This document shows, one piece after another, positions 1 through 10,930 of a stretch of 64,000 bases of DNA (position 1 is the first letter of the stretch; the number at the start of each line of letters is the position of its first letter). The position numbers and the translations under genes are program-made. The stretch is from contig NZ_CP034086.1 in NCBI RefSeq assembly GCF_003855495.1, forward strand, positions 3,509,501 to 3,573,500, given 5' to 3'. This stretch comes from Methylocystis rosea. GTDB lineage: Bacteria > Pseudomonadota > Alphaproteobacteria > Rhizobiales > Beijerinckiaceae. Under the pieces are notes generated by a model that searched no databases, was not told where the DNA came from, and worked only from the letters and a program-made list of their open reading frames with translations.

Positions 1-1560
<1,560 letters not shown>

Positions 1561-1561
<1 letters not shown>

Positions 1562-2262
1562 TGACGACGCCAAGCTATGTCGCCAGACGCGGCGAACTCG
1601 AAGCCTATTTCGATCGGACCGCCGTCGAAGCGTGGAAGCGCCTGACTTCCGACGCGCCGGTCAATCGCATTCGCGCCACGGTGCGCGCCGGCCGTGAGGC
1701 CATGCGCAACAGGCTGTTGTCCTGGCTGCCACAGGACCTGCGTGGCCAGCGTTTGCTCGACGCCGGTTGCGGCACGGGCGCGCTGGCGATTGAGGCGGCG
1801 CGTCGCGGCGCCGAGGTCATCGCGGTCGATCTTTCGCCGACGCTGATCAGTCTGGCGCAAGAGCGCGCGCCGCGCGATCTTGGCGCGGGCCGCGTGACCT
1901 TCGCCGTCGGCGACATGCTGAATCCGGCCTTTGGGCGTTTCGATCATGTCGTCGCCATGGACAGTCTGATCCATTACGAGGGCGCCGATATCGCGCGAAC
2001 GCTCGCCAGTCTGGCGCCGCGCGTCGACGGCAAGCTGATCTTCACCATCGCGCCGCGCACGGCGGCTCTTGCGGCGATGCACGCCCTCGGACAGCTGTTC
2101 CCGCGCGGCAATCGGTCCCCGGCCATTGCGCCGATCGCGCTCTCTTCGCTCGAACGCCACATGGCGGCGCAGAACGCGCTCGGCGATTGGCGCGTCGCGC
2201 AAAGCGGGAAGATCGTGAGCGGCTTCTACATCTCGCAGGCTGTGGAGGCGCGACGCTCATGA
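1561..2262 (+). CDS. bchM: Mg-protoporphyrin IX O-methyltransferase
   Basis: The 233-aa S-adenosylmethionine-dependent enzyme methylates the 13-propionate of Mg-protoporphyrin IX, giving the monomethyl ester used by the AcsF cyclase encoded further down. SAM-binding motif I (LLDAGCGTG) is at residues 65-73, followed by the acidic end of the second strand (VIAVDLS). The length matches BchM. The ATG start coincides with the last base of the bchL stop (TGATG); longer upstream starts would run inside bchL. It overlaps lhaA by 4 bp. Confidence 0.95.
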
Positions 2263-3701
2263 ACCGCGCCAGCGCCGTTCTGGTCAAAGGTCTGATGCGC
2301 ATCGGTCCGCAGATTCTGCCCTTTGCGGACGCAGGCTCAGTCGAACTGCCGATGCCGCGTCTGCTGCGGCTCTCGCTGTTCCAGGTGACCGTGGGCATGG
2401 CGGCGGTGTTGCTCATCGGCACGTTGAACCGCGTGATGATCGTCGAACTTGGCGTGCCCTCCTGGCTTGTCGCGCTGATGCTGTCGCTGCCGCTGCTCTT
2501 TGCGCCATTGCGCGCGCTCATCGGCTTTCGCTCCGATACGCATCGCTCGGTGCTCGGTTGGCGGCGCGTGCCTTACATCTGGTTCGGCACCATGCTGCAG
2601 TTTGGCGGCTTGGCGATCATGCCGTTCTCGCTGCTCATCCTCTCCGGCGATACGACGGGACCGATCATCATCGGACAAGCGGCCGCGGCCTTGGCGTTTC
2701 TACTCGTCGGCGCGGGTCTGCACACCGTGCAGACGGTTGGCCTCGCGCTCGCCACAGATCTCGCGCCGGCACATACGCGGCCGCGCGTCGTCGCGCTGCT
2801 GTGCGCCATGCTGCTCGTCGGCATGGGGGTAAGCGCGCTCGCTTTCGGCGCGCTGCTCGCCAATTTCAGCGCCATCCGCCTCATCCAAGTCGTGCAGGGC
2901 GCCGCCGTCGTGACGATGGTCCTGAATTGCGTGGCGCTTTGGAAACAGGAAGCGCGCGGCGCTCTCCCGCCCGTGCAAAACGTCGACTTCTCGGAAGCCT
3001 GGAAGCGTTTCGCGAGCACCGGCCGGGCGCGCCGGCGCTTGTTCGCCACGGCGCTCGGCACCGCCGGCTTCAGCATGCAGGACATCTTGCTCGAACCCTA
3101 TGGCGGGCGCGTGCTGCACTTGCCTGTCAGCGCAACAACGGCGCTCACCGCGATGCTGGCGCTCGGCAGCGGCGTGGGACTCGCCATCGCGGCGCGATGG
3201 CTGACGCGCGGCGCCGATCCCCATCGCGTCGCCGGCGTCGGCGCGGTCGTCGGCGTCGTCGCCTTCTTCGCGGTGATCTTCGCGGCGCCGGCCGACTCTT
3301 CGACGCTGTTCAGCATCGGCGTCACGCTGATTGGGCTTGGCGGCGGCCTTTTTGCGCATGGCACGCTCACCGCCTCCATGCAGACGGCGCGGCCGGAAGA
3401 TCGTGGGCTTGCGCTCGGCGCATGGGGCGCCGCGCAGGCGACCGCGGCCGGTCTCGCCATTGCGGCGAGCGGCGCCGTCAACGACGCGGGCTCCATGCTT
3501 GCCGCCAGCGGCGCGCTGGGAGAGGCGCTTGTGAGCCCCGCAAGCGGCTACGCCATCGTCTACGCCATCGAAATCCTCCTGCTGCTCGCGACGGTCGTCG
3601 CGATCGGACCTTTGGTCCGCTTTACGAAACAGGACGGCGAAGCGCCGACGGACTTCGATCTCGTTCCCACGTCAAGTTTCAACTCCGGAGTGATGCAATG
3701 A
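2259..3701 (+). CDS. lhaA: Light-harvesting 1 assembly protein, LhaA/PucC-type MFS
   Basis: The 480-aa polytopic inner-membrane protein belongs to the BCD (bacteriochlorophyll delivery) branch of the major facilitator superfamily, which contains LhaA and PucC. About 12 hydrophobic segments are visible. The N-terminal half has the family signature around RALIGFRSDTHRSVLGWRRVP. LhaA is known to help assemble the LH1 antenna. I chose LhaA over PucC because the gene sits between bchM and puhA, the standard lhaA position in purple bacteria, whereas pucC lies with the LH2 genes. The start (ATG at 2259) overlaps the bchM stop, and the stop overlaps puhA. Confidence 0.93.
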   Translation: MNRASAVLVKGLMRIGPQILPFADAGSVELPMPRLLRLSLFQVTVGMAAVLLIGTLNRVMIVELGVPSWLVALMLSLPLLFAPLRALIGFRSDTHRSVLGWRRVPYIWFGTMLQFGGLAIMPFSLLILSGDTTGPIIIGQAAAALAFLLVGAGLHTVQTVGLALATDLAPAHTRPRVVALLCAMLLVGMGVSALAFGALLANFSAIRLIQVVQGAAVVTMVLNCVALWKQEARGALPPVQNVDFSEAWKRFASTGRARRRLFATALGTAGFSMQDILLEPYGGRVLHLPVSATTALTAMLALGSGVGLAIAARWLTRGADPHRVAGVGAVVGVVAFFAVIFAAPADSSTLFSIGVTLIGLGGGLFAHGTLTASMQTARPEDRGLALGAWGAAQATAAGLAIAASGAVNDAGSMLAASGALGEALVSPASGYAIVYAIEILLLLATVVAIGPLVRFTKQDGEAPTDFDLVPTSSFNSGVMQ

Positions 3702-4465
3702 TACGCGGAGCCATCACCAGCAACATCGATGTCGCCCAGGTCGTCCTTTATGCCTTTTTCATCTTTTTCGCCGGCCTCGTTTTCTATCTGCGCCGCGAGG
3801 ATCGCCGCGAGGGCTATCCTCTGGAGTCCGAAGTCGGACCGCAGAGGGATCGCGGCTTCCTGCTGATCCCAACGCCCAAGACCTTCCTGCGGGGGGACGG
3901 CGCTAAAATTCAAGCGCCGGGTTTTAAACCAGATCCGCGAACGCCGAACGCCACGAAAGTGGCCGTCTGGCCCGGCGCGCCGCTGACGCCAAACGGCGAT
4001 CCTATGCTCGCGGAAGTGGGACCCGGCGCCTATGCGCTGCGCGTCGATGTGCCGGAGAAAATGCACGACGGCCGCGATCTCATCGCGCCATTGCGCGTCG
4101 CCACAAATTTTGCGGTGTCGAGCGAAGATCCCAATCCCATTGGCATGGAGGTCGTCGCCGCGGATCGACGCGTCGCCGGCGTCATCAAAGACGCTTGGGT
4201 TGATCGCGCGGAAGACTTTCTACGCTTCTATGAAGTCACGCTGAGCGAGGGTCGAGGCGACGTGCTTCTGCCCGTGCCCTTCGCCAAGGTCGACGGCGCG
4301 AGGCGACAGATCCATGTCGAAGCGATCCTTGCCGATCAGTTCGCCAATGTTCCAAGGACACGCAATCCCGATCAGGTGACGCTGCTCGAGGAAGAAAAGA
4401 TCGCCGCCTATTATGGCGCGGGCACGCTCTACGCGACGCCCGCAAGAGTGGAGCCGCTGCTGTGA
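3698..4465 (+). CDS. puhA: Photosynthetic reaction centre H subunit
   Basis: The 255-aa protein has one N-terminal membrane helix (roughly residues 12-33) followed by a basic stretch (LRREDRREGYPLE) and the cytoplasmic PRC-barrel domain. This is the layout of the H subunit, which caps the L/M core and shapes proton delivery to QB. The motif GPGAYALR and the C-terminal segment with RNPDQVTLLEEEKIAAYYGAG are family hallmarks. The start is coupled to the lhaA stop (ATGA) and the stop is coupled to puhB. pufLM are not in the window. Confidence 0.97.
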   Translation: MIRGAITSNIDVAQVVLYAFFIFFAGLVFYLRREDRREGYPLESEVGPQRDRGFLLIPTPKTFLRGDGAKIQAPGFKPDPRTPNATKVAVWPGAPLTPNGDPMLAEVGPGAYALRVDVPEKMHDGRDLIAPLRVATNFAVSSEDPNPIGMEVVAADRRVAGVIKDAWVDRAEDFLRFYEVTLSEGRGDVLLPVPFAKVDGARRQIHVEAILADQFANVPRTRNPDQVTLLEEEKIAAYYGAGTLYATPARVEPLL

Positions 4466-5130
4466 AGGCCATCAATCTCGAGAAGTTCTTGCCGGAAGAC
4501 GTTCCACAAGGAGAGCGCATCCTGTGGCACGGACGTCCTCAGTGGACGAGTCTCTTCCGCCGCGCCTACCGAGGCGACGTTGTCGCCGGCTACTTCGCGG
4601 CGCTGACCGCGTGGAACGTCTTCGATGCTGCGGTTGAATCTGGGGCGGGGTCCGCCGCGCTGGCGGGCGCGCGCACCCTGGCGATTGGTCTCGGCGCGCT
4701 GGCGCTGCTCGCCTTGCTCGCCTGGGCCTCGGCCCGGACGACGCTCTTCATTATCACCTCGCGCCGCGTCGTGATGAAGATCGGGGTCGCCTTACAGGTC
4801 TTTTACAATCTGCCGTTCTCGCAGATTAGAGCCGCGGGCTTGCGCATCGAAAGCGACGGTTCGGGCGATGTCATGCTGACGCTCTCACCCGACAAGCGAA
4901 TCGGCTACCTGCATCTTTGGCCCTTCGCGCGGCCGTTCCGCTTCGCGCATCCAGAGCCCGCGCTGCGCGGCCTCGCCGATGCAAGAAATGTCGGCGACAT
5001 CTTGGGGCGCGCGCTTGTCGCGGCCGCAGCCGAACGTGGCGAGATGTTCGTGATTGGCGAAGAGGACGCGGTCGCATCCGCTTCGTCGCAAAAGGCAAGC
5101 ATGCCGGCGGGCGATGCAGTCGCAGCGTGA
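4462..5130 (+). CDS. puhB: Photosynthetic complex assembly protein PuhB
   Basis: The 222-aa protein has two or three predicted membrane spans near residues 40-100 and a bacterial PH-like domain, seen in the ILWHGRPQW and FIITSRRVVMK motifs. PuhB is known to assist reaction-centre assembly. The GTG start at 4462 overlaps the puhA stop (GTGA); an internal ATG would remove the conserved N-terminal motif. The Ala/Ser-rich tail is probably disordered. The position directly after puhA is the canonical one. Confidence 0.93.
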   Translation: MKAINLEKFLPEDVPQGERILWHGRPQWTSLFRRAYRGDVVAGYFAALTAWNVFDAAVESGAGSAALAGARTLAIGLGALALLALLAWASARTTLFIITSRRVVMKIGVALQVFYNLPFSQIRAAGLRIESDGSGDVMLTLSPDKRIGYLHLWPFARPFRFAHPEPALRGLADARNVGDILGRALVAAAAERGEMFVIGEEDAVASASSQKASMPAGDAVAA

Positions 5131-5151
5131 CGGATGGGAAGGGTTTTGATC

Positions 5152-5637
5152 ATGAGCCAGGCGTCTATCGGCAAGAGTCAAAAGCCTTCGAGCGCACATG
5201 ACGGCGTGCCGCGCCCGATCCTACGCGGCGCCGGCGTTCTCATCCTGTTTGCTCTGCTTGCGACGGGTTTGACCAGATTCACTGGCGTCGGCGCGGTGCA
5301 TATGCCGTTGAGGAATGCGGTCGAGAGTCTCGCATTGCTCTTCGAGGATCGCAATGATGGCTCAGTCGCCGTGCGCGACGCTCGCGACGGCGCGCTGTTT
5401 TATGTCGTGCAGCCGGGCGCCTACGGCTTCATTCGATCGACATTGCGCGGGCTCGCGCGTGAGCGGCGCCGATCGGGCCTCGACGCATCGACGCCCTTTG
5501 CTTTGACGCGTTGGAGCGACGGCACGGTTTCGCTCGAAGACTCGGCGACCGGGCGACGCGTCAATCTGGACGCTTTCGGACCCGACAATGCGCGCGCCTT
5601 CACGCAGCTCTTTACGCAAAGGAGGCGCGAGCCATGA
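5152..5637 (+). CDS. puhC: Photosynthetic complex assembly protein PuhC
   Basis: The 161-aa protein has one N-terminal membrane anchor (about residues 25-45) and a periplasmic domain containing FEDRNDGSVAVRDA and a downstream GAYGFIRSTLRGLARER segment, as in PuhC of purple bacteria. PuhC is required for normal LH1/reaction-centre levels. I prefer ATG 5152 because a purine-rich ribosome binding site (GGGAAGGG) lies just before it; ATG 5134 would add six residues. The stop overlaps the next gene by 4 bp. Confidence 0.9.
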   Translation: MSQASIGKSQKPSSAHDGVPRPILRGAGVLILFALLATGLTRFTGVGAVHMPLRNAVESLALLFEDRNDGSVAVRDARDGALFYVVQPGAYGFIRSTLRGLARERRRSGLDASTPFALTRWSDGTVSLEDSATGRRVNLDAFGPDNARAFTQLFTQRRREP

Positions 5638-5939
5638 ACTGGTTGCTCCCCATCACCCGCCAGACGTTCGACGCGCCCTGCAGGGTCGAGATCGGCCATA
5701 CGGCCGAAAGCCTCTTCGCTCACGTCGAGATCGAAGGCGATTTCGACATAAGGCCCGGCGATCGCGTGTTCGTGCAAAATGCGCCAGTTGAAGCGCCTTT
5801 CGGCTATCGGGTCACGGTCGAGCGCCGCGCGACGATCATTCGCGCCGGCCTCATCGAACGGCTGTGGGCGCGCTTTCTTGGCAATTTCGAGCTCACCGAA
5901 CTTTACGACGTCAGCTTCACGAACAGGAGAGCGCTATGA
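5634..5939 (+). CDS. Conserved photosynthesis-cluster protein between puhC and acsF
   Basis: This 101-aa soluble protein has no motif I recognise. Proteins of about 95-100 aa occupy this position in several purple-bacterial photosynthesis clusters, so a role in cyclase or photosystem assembly is plausible by context only. Visible features are a well-conserved-looking core ([16 protein letters not shown]) and a mixed beta-rich pattern. It is ATGA-coupled at both ends (puhC stop and acsF start), which supports real expression. Confidence 0.85.
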   Translation: MNWLLPITRQTFDAPCRVEIGHTAESLFAHVEIEGDFDIRPGDRVFVQNAPVEAPFGYRVTVERRATIIRAGLIERLWARFLGNFELTELYDVSFTNRRAL

Positions 5940-6997
5940 ACGCCCCTTTGCGCCACAACGTCTCGATCGAAGCGACCCGCGTCGCCCAGGAAAATACCCT
6001 TCTGAGCCCGCGCTTCTACACCACGGATTTCGCGGAGCTTGACAAGACGGACGTCGCTCCCGTGCGCAAGGAGTGGGATGCGCTGATGGAAGAGATGCGC
6101 GCCGACCCCAACAATAAGCATTTCCAGCGCACCGAGGAGTTCGACGCCGACTTCGTCTATTCCGAAGAACTCGATAAGGAGTTCCGCGACTTTCTCATCA
6201 GCTCGATCACCGCGGAGTTTTCCGGCTGCGTGCTCTATGCCGAGATGAAAAAGCGCGCCCACAACCAGGATATGAAGGATCTCTTCGGCTTCATGAGCCG
6301 CGACGAGGCGCGCCACGCTGGATTTATCAACGATACGCTGAAGGATTTCGGCATCGGCATCGATCTGAGTTTCTTGACGAAGACGAAGAAATACACGTTT
6401 TTCAAGCCGAAATTTATCTTTTACGCGACCTACCTGTCCGAGAAGATCGGCTACGCCCGCTATATCACCATCTTCCGCCAGCTCGAGCGCCATCCCGAGC
6501 GCCGCTTCCATCCGATCTTCAAGTGGTTCGAGAAGTGGTGCAATGACGAGTTCCGTCACGGCGAGGCCTTCGCATTGCTGATGCGCGCCAATCCGAAGCT
6601 CGTGTCGGGCCTCAATGTTTACTGGATCAAATTCTTCCTGCTTGCCGTTTTCGCGACCATGTATGTGCGAGATCATTGCCGCCCCGCGTTCCACGCGGCG
6701 ATAGGCATGCATCCCGACGATTACGATTTCAAGGTGTTGCGATTGACGACCGAGATTTCTCGTCAGGTCTTTCCGATCACGCTCGATCTCGATCATCCGC
6801 TGTTCAAACCCGGCCTCGACCGTCTTGTGGCGATCGAACGCGCGATCGCCGCAGCCAAGAAGCAGAAGGGCGTCGTTGGCCGAGCCAAGCAGGCGGCGCT
6901 GACCGCAGCGGCGGCCGCGACCTTCGCGCGGCTCTATTTTGTCCCAGCGAAATCCAACGCGCTGCCGGCGCAAATTCGTCTTGCGCCGGTGTGGTGA
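5936..6997 (+). CDS. acsF: Mg-protoporphyrin IX monomethyl ester oxidative cyclase (aerobic)
   Basis: The 353-aa diiron enzyme uses O2 to form the isocyclic E ring of bacteriochlorophyll. The two ferritin-like iron-binding motifs are visible: [10 protein letters not shown] (Glu124, His127) and, about 90 residues later, [10 protein letters not shown]. Length and N-terminus match AcsF. Its presence shows the organism can make bacteriochlorophyll with oxygen. The O2-independent cyclase BchE is not in the window, so anaerobic capacity cannot be judged. The start overlaps the preceding gene (ATGA) and puhE follows after 10 bp. Confidence 0.97.
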   Translation: MNAPLRHNVSIEATRVAQENTLLSPRFYTTDFAELDKTDVAPVRKEWDALMEEMRADPNNKHFQRTEEFDADFVYSEELDKEFRDFLISSITAEFSGCVLYAEMKKRAHNQDMKDLFGFMSRDEARHAGFINDTLKDFGIGIDLSFLTKTKKYTFFKPKFIFYATYLSEKIGYARYITIFRQLERHPERRFHPIFKWFEKWCNDEFRHGEAFALLMRANPKLVSGLNVYWIKFFLLAVFATMYVRDHCRPAFHAAIGMHPDDYDFKVLRLTTEISRQVFPITLDLDHPLFKPGLDRLVAIERAIAAAKKQKGVVGRAKQAALTAAAAATFARLYFVPAKSNALPAQIRLAPVW

Positions 6998-7007
6998 GGA
7001 GCGCCGT

Positions 7008-7847
7008 ATGTCCGACTATGCACCGCCGATCGTCGCGACGCTCCTGCTCTGGTGGGGGAGCACCGGCGTGCTGCTCTATCTCGACGGCCTTTCTCGCCGC
7101 ACATTCGTGTGGAGCATGGCGGGCGCGACCGCGCTGTTCGCGCTGGCGCTATGGGGCATCGTCGCGACGCGCGGCGAAACGACGGCCTCTTCCGCCTACT
7201 ACGCGTTCCTTTGCGGACTGACCGCGTGGGCCTGGCAGCTCGTGAGCTACTACATGGGGTTCATCACCGGCCCCTGCAAAACCGCCTGTCCGCCGCATTT
7301 GCGCGGCTGGCCCCGCTTCGTCGAGGCGGTGCGCACGAGCCTTTACCACGAAATCGTGATCATCCTATGCGCAGTCGCGCTCGTCGCGCTGACTCGCAAT
7401 CAGCCCAATCAGATTGGCGCGTGGACCTTCCTCATCCTTTGGTGGATGCATACGAGCGCCAAGCTCAATCTCTATTTCGGCGCGCCGAACCTCAGCGAAG
7501 AGTTGCTGCCGGAGCATTTGCGCTATCTCGCGACCTTCATGACGCGCAGGCCGATGAACCTGTTTTTCCCGCTCTCGGTTAGCGCGTCGACCATCGTCAC
7601 CGTGCTGATCGCGCAAAAGGCGCTCGTCGCGACGACGGATTTCGAGCTTGTCGGCTTTACAATTCTCGCGACGCTCATGGCGCTCGCCGTCGCAGAGCAT
7701 TGGTTTCTCGTCGCGCCGCTGCGCGCCAATGCGCTCTGGTCCTGGGGCGTAAAAGAAGGTTGTCCGGACGAAGCGAATGAATACGACCAGCTTCGTATCG
7801 TCACGATCGAGGCGCCTCTGCGCCGCTCGCGCGTCAGTGAGGTTTAG
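7008..7847 (+). CDS. puhE: Photosynthetic complex assembly protein PuhE (DUF3623)
   Basis: The 279-aa integral membrane protein has about seven hydrophobic helices and the family motifs FITGPCKTACPP and WTFLILWWMHTSAKLNLY. PuhE orthologues lie between acsF and hemA in purple bacteria and influence photosynthetic complex levels; the biochemical role is unknown. ATG 7008 follows a GAGGAG ribosome binding site in the acsF tail. A longer frame starting inside acsF is rejected because the first helix begins right after this ATG. Confidence 0.92.
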   Translation: MSDYAPPIVATLLLWWGSTGVLLYLDGLSRRTFVWSMAGATALFALALWGIVATRGETTASSAYYAFLCGLTAWAWQLVSYYMGFITGPCKTACPPHLRGWPRFVEAVRTSLYHEIVIILCAVALVALTRNQPNQIGAWTFLILWWMHTSAKLNLYFGAPNLSEELLPEHLRYLATFMTRRPMNLFFPLSVSASTIVTVLIAQKALVATTDFELVGFTILATLMALAVAEHWFLVAPLRANALWSWGVKEGCPDEANEYDQLRIVTIEAPLRRSRVSEV

Positions 7848-7895
7848 CGCCCGTAGAATGGCGCGTCTAGGGAAGTTGCGCCGATGGAGAGTCAC

Positions 7896-9212
7896 ATGAA
7901 TCCGATGGCTTTGACGTACGACCAGCACTTCCAATCGGCGATCGCGCGGTTGAAGATGGAGAAGCGTTACCGGGTTTTCGCCAATCTCGAACGCGACGCC
8001 GTTCGCTTTCCCACTGCGCTGTGGCGTCCCGAGGGCGAAGAGCATGCGCCGCGCGAAGTCACGATCTGGTGTTCCAATGATTACCTCGGGATGGGCGGCC
8101 ACCGCGCCGTGGTCGACGCGGCGCGAGACGCTCTGGACCGCCACGGCGCCGGGGCGGGGGGCACGCGCAACATCTCCGGCACCCACAATCCGATCGTCGA
8201 GCTCGAGGCGGAACTCTCCGATCTGCATGGCAAACCTGCGGCGCTCGTCTTCACATCGGGCTGGATCTCCAATCTCGCCGGCATTTCGACGGTCGCGTCG
8301 CTGCTGCCGAATTGTCTTATTCTTTCCGACGCCCTGAACCACAATTCGATGATCGAGGGCGTTCGCCGGTCGGGGTGCGAAAAACAGATCTGGCGTCATA
8401 ATGACGTCGACCATCTCGAGGAATTGCTCAAGGCGGCGGGCAACGAGCGGGCCAAGCTGATCGTCTTCGAAAGCCTCTATTCGATGGACGGCGACATTGC
8501 GCCGGTCGCGGAGATCGTCGCGCTTGCTGAAAAGTACAATGCGCTGACCTATGTCGATGAAGTGCATGCGGTCGGCATGTATGGCGCGCGCGGCGGCGGC
8601 ATCTGCCAACGGGAAGGCGTCGAAGACCGCATCGACATCATCGAGGGCACGCTCGCCAAGGGCTTTGGCGCGCTCGGCGGCTACATCGCCGCGAGTCCGG
8701 CGATCGTCGATGCGGTCCGCAGTTACGCGCCGCAATTCATCTTCACCACCACGCTGCCGCCGATGGTTGCGGCCTGCGCTCGCGCCGCCGTTCGCCATCT
8801 CAAACATTCGGGAGACGAACGCGCGCGTCATCAGCACATGGCGATGTTGACGAAACACGCCCTGCGCGCGGCCGGCCTGCCGGTGATGGACAACAAATCG
8901 CACATCGTGCCGGTGATGGTGGGCGATGCGGCGCGCTGCAAGGAGGCGAGCGATCTGCTGCTGCGCCGCCACTCGATCTACATTCAGCCGATCAATTATC
9001 CCACCGTCGCGCTGGGCACGGAGCGCCTGCGAATCACGCCGACGCCGCGCCACAATGAGGCGCATGTCGCCGAACTCGTTGAGGCGCTGGTGGACGTCTG
9101 GTCGTCACTGAGATTGCCTTTCGTCGAGGCAAAAGTCATACCGCTGCGCGCGCGCCAAGCCGCCGCCGAGGCGCACTGCACCTATCCGGAGATGAAACGG
9201 GCGGCCGAGTAA
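7896..9212 (+). CDS. hemA: 5-aminolevulinate synthase
   Basis: The 438-aa PLP enzyme condenses glycine and succinyl-CoA (Shemin pathway), supplying the tetrapyrrole precursor for both haem and bacteriochlorophyll. Visible are the [10 protein letters not shown] start of the catalytic core, [38 protein letters not shown], and the PLP lysine (about Lys255) in [12 protein letters not shown] chose ATG 7896 because GGAGA precedes it; ATG 7884 would add four residues. It closes the photosynthesis superoperon, separated by about 48 bp from puhE, so it may also have its own promoter. Confidence 0.96.
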   Translation: MNPMALTYDQHFQSAIARLKMEKRYRVFANLERDAVRFPTALWRPEGEEHAPREVTIWCSNDYLGMGGHRAVVDAARDALDRHGAGAGGTRNISGTHNPIVELEAELSDLHGKPAALVFTSGWISNLAGISTVASLLPNCLILSDALNHNSMIEGVRRSGCEKQIWRHNDVDHLEELLKAAGNERAKLIVFESLYSMDGDIAPVAEIVALAEKYNALTYVDEVHAVGMYGARGGGICQREGVEDRIDIIEGTLAKGFGALGGYIAASPAIVDAVRSYAPQFIFTTTLPPMVAACARAAVRHLKHSGDERARHQHMAMLTKHALRAAGLPVMDNKSHIVPVMVGDAARCKEASDLLLRRHSIYIQPINYPTVALGTERLRITPTPRHNEAHVAELVEALVDVWSSLRLPFVEAKVIPLRARQAAAEAHCTYPEMKRAAE

Positions 9213-9346
9213 AAATGGCTGACGGCGCCGCAACCACATAGCTGCGTTCCGGCGACGAACATGTTGGCGATGCTCGTCCAGACGATGAACGTTTCGCCGA
9301 ACAGCCCCTACGCCGCAGACATGCGCGCTTCGGTCGGTTGAGCGGC

Positions 9347-10633
9347 TCACAGGCCGGTCTGAAGTTGGGCGCGTCGCGCGAAAATGCAGCTGGCGATCAG
9401 TCCGAGCATCGCGAATAGGCAGACGACCGAGAACACGTAATTGTGCCCGGCGGGCCCCGGCCACCGGTCGAGCAAATAGCCCATGAGCGGCCCCATAAAA
9501 ATATCCGGCGCGTAGCCGATCACCGATAGCAAGCCAACCGCGCTTCCTGTGTGCTCCATAGGAATGTTGCCATCTTGCATGATCGCGAAATACAGGCCGC
9601 GCAGCGCGAAGACGCCGATGCTGGTGAAGACGATCGTCAAAACAAACGTCCATACCATGCCCGCGCCAATCGCGCCGGAGGCCAGCACGGAGCTCCCGGC
9701 TGCGAGAAGCACGAAACAGCCGATGATCATGAAGGGCGCGCCAAGCCGCTCAGCTAGGTAGCCGGCGCCAATGGCGGCAAATGGTCGTATCCAGAGCGAT
9801 GCGACGCCGGCCCGCGCCGCCTCTACCTGATTCAGGCCAATGACCTGATTGGCGTACAGCGAAAAGTCGTCGATCGCCTTAAATCCCACATAAGCGCACA
9901 GGATCACCGCAGCCTGCAGCCAGACTGACGGCATCGCGAACACGCGGGCGATGTCGCTTAACGACCCCGTCGCTTGCGCCGGCGTTTTACGCTCGGGCAG
10001 CGCCAGCCAGATGAGCAAGGCGGCTGCGCAGGTCATCGCGGACATCAGCAGGATGATCCACCGCAATGATTCCGTGCGCTGCGCGAGACTGGATATTTCG
10101 CTATCTTCTGGCAGCAACGCGGCGAACAGGACCACCATGATCGACGCCATGACGGCCGCCAGCGCGCCTCTGCCGCCTTCGAGCAATCCGAACGCGCGAC
10201 TTTGCGAAAAGTTGAGGCCCCACTCACGCGTGGCGCGGATCAACGGCGCCCAGAACAGCGCGATCGTGGTGATTCCCCAATACCCGTATAAGATCGCCAG
10301 CGTCGACGGGGATGGAACCGCCATCATCACGAGGCCGCCGACGGCGGTGGACGTCAATGCGACAGTCAACATTGTGCGTGCGGGATATCTGTCGGCGAGC
10401 GGGCCGCCGAACACATACGCGGCCATTGCAACCACGCCATAAACCGAATAGGCGGCGCCGAGTTCGAGATTGGTGACGCCGAACACATCGAGGAGCGTAG
10501 GCCGAAATACGCGAGGCAATACGAAAGGCAGCAGAAAAACCGATTCCCCGGCGACAATCAGCGTCGCGATCGCCAGTCCTCGCTGCGGCGCGAAGCGCGC
10601 GTCATGCGCGAGCAGTGGCGCCGGCGCTACGAT
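9347..10633 (-). CDS. MFS transporter with no standard start codon
   Basis: The protein is a 12-helix major facilitator with loop motifs such as GPLADRYPAR and FGLLEGGRGALAA. The substrate is unknown. The only usual start in frame is a TTG at 10519, which would delete helix 1. Yet the frame continues upstream with an obvious first helix (ATLIVAGESVFLLPFVLPRVF) until a TAA at 10637-10639, which is also the stop of the upstream KGG-repeat gene. An AGGAGG sequence overlaps that stop, but the codons after it are AAA and ATC. Either a non-AUG start (ATC at 10633) is used, or the start codon has been lost. It is convergent with hemA. Confidence 0.75.
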   Translation of the reverse strand: MVAPAPLLAHDARFAPQRGLAIATLIVAGESVFLLPFVLPRVFRPTLLDVFGVTNLELGAAYSVYGVVAMAAYVFGGPLADRYPARTMLTVALTSTAVGGLVMMAVPSPSTLAILYGYWGITTIALFWAPLIRATREWGLNFSQSRAFGLLEGGRGALAAVMASIMVVLFAALLPEDSEISSLAQRTESLRWIILLMSAMTCAAALLIWLALPERKTPAQATGSLSDIARVFAMPSVWLQAAVILCAYVGFKAIDDFSLYANQVIGLNQVEAARAGVASLWIRPFAAIGAGYLAERLGAPFMIIGCFVLLAAGSSVLASGAIGAGMVWTFVLTIVFTSIGVFALRGLYFAIMQDGNIPMEHTGSAVGLLSVIGYAPDIFMGPLMGYLLDRWPGPAGHNYVFSVVCLFAMLGLIASCIFARRAQLQTGL

Positions 10634-10636
10634 TTT

Positions 10637-10930
10637 TTATGCGCCTCCTGAAATGACGTCATCCTCTGGGCGTGTGTTGCGCGACGCATGGCCCCCTTTT
10701 TTGCCAGCTTGCGACGCAAGCTGGCGATCGACAGAAAAACTGCGCTTTGCCGCGTTGACCGCAAGCCCGCCTTTGCGTCCCGCCGACGACGCAAGCTCGG
10801 GACTTTTGGCGAAACTGCGCTGGTCGCTCGGTACGCTCCTGCCACCCTTGCGCGCAATTTCACGTTGCCGCTCCGGCGTCATCGACGCGAAACCCCTCCG
10901 GGACTTGGTGGCCGCCGTTACCGTATCCAT
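10637..10930 (-). CDS. KGG-repeat stress protein
   Basis: The 97-aa hydrophilic protein contains three KGG motifs (ARKGGRSVP, GRKGGLAV, GKKGGHAS), as in the general-stress protein family PF10685 (E. coli YciG type). It is rich in Lys, Arg, Ser and Ala and probably largely disordered. The exact role is unknown; relatives are stress-induced. ATG 10930 is preferred because GGAG lies 10 bases upstream; a longer frame from 10972 adds an Arg-rich tail that looks untranslated. Its stop abuts the MFS frame, so the two may be co-transcribed. Confidence 0.85.
   Translation of the reverse strand: MDTVTAATKSRRGFASMTPERQREIARKGGRSVPSDQRSFAKSPELASSAGRKGGLAVNAAKRSFSVDRQLASQAGKKGGHASRNTRPEDDVISGGA

Noticed and set aside
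2558..4465. 635-codon plus-strand frame that includes puhA
   Set aside because: The part before ATG 3698 is an Arg-rich out-of-frame reading of lhaA; only the PuhA portion is real.
7365..9065. 566-codon open frame on the minus strand opposite puhE and hemA
   Set aside because: It is a GC-skew shadow of hemA; its translation is Arg/His/Asp-rich with no motif, and hemA is unmistakable on the other strand.
9213..9346. Tiny plus-strand frame (MLAMLVQTMNVSPN...) between hemA and the MFS gene
   Set aside because: Only 26 codons, no ribosome binding site, and no match I can name.
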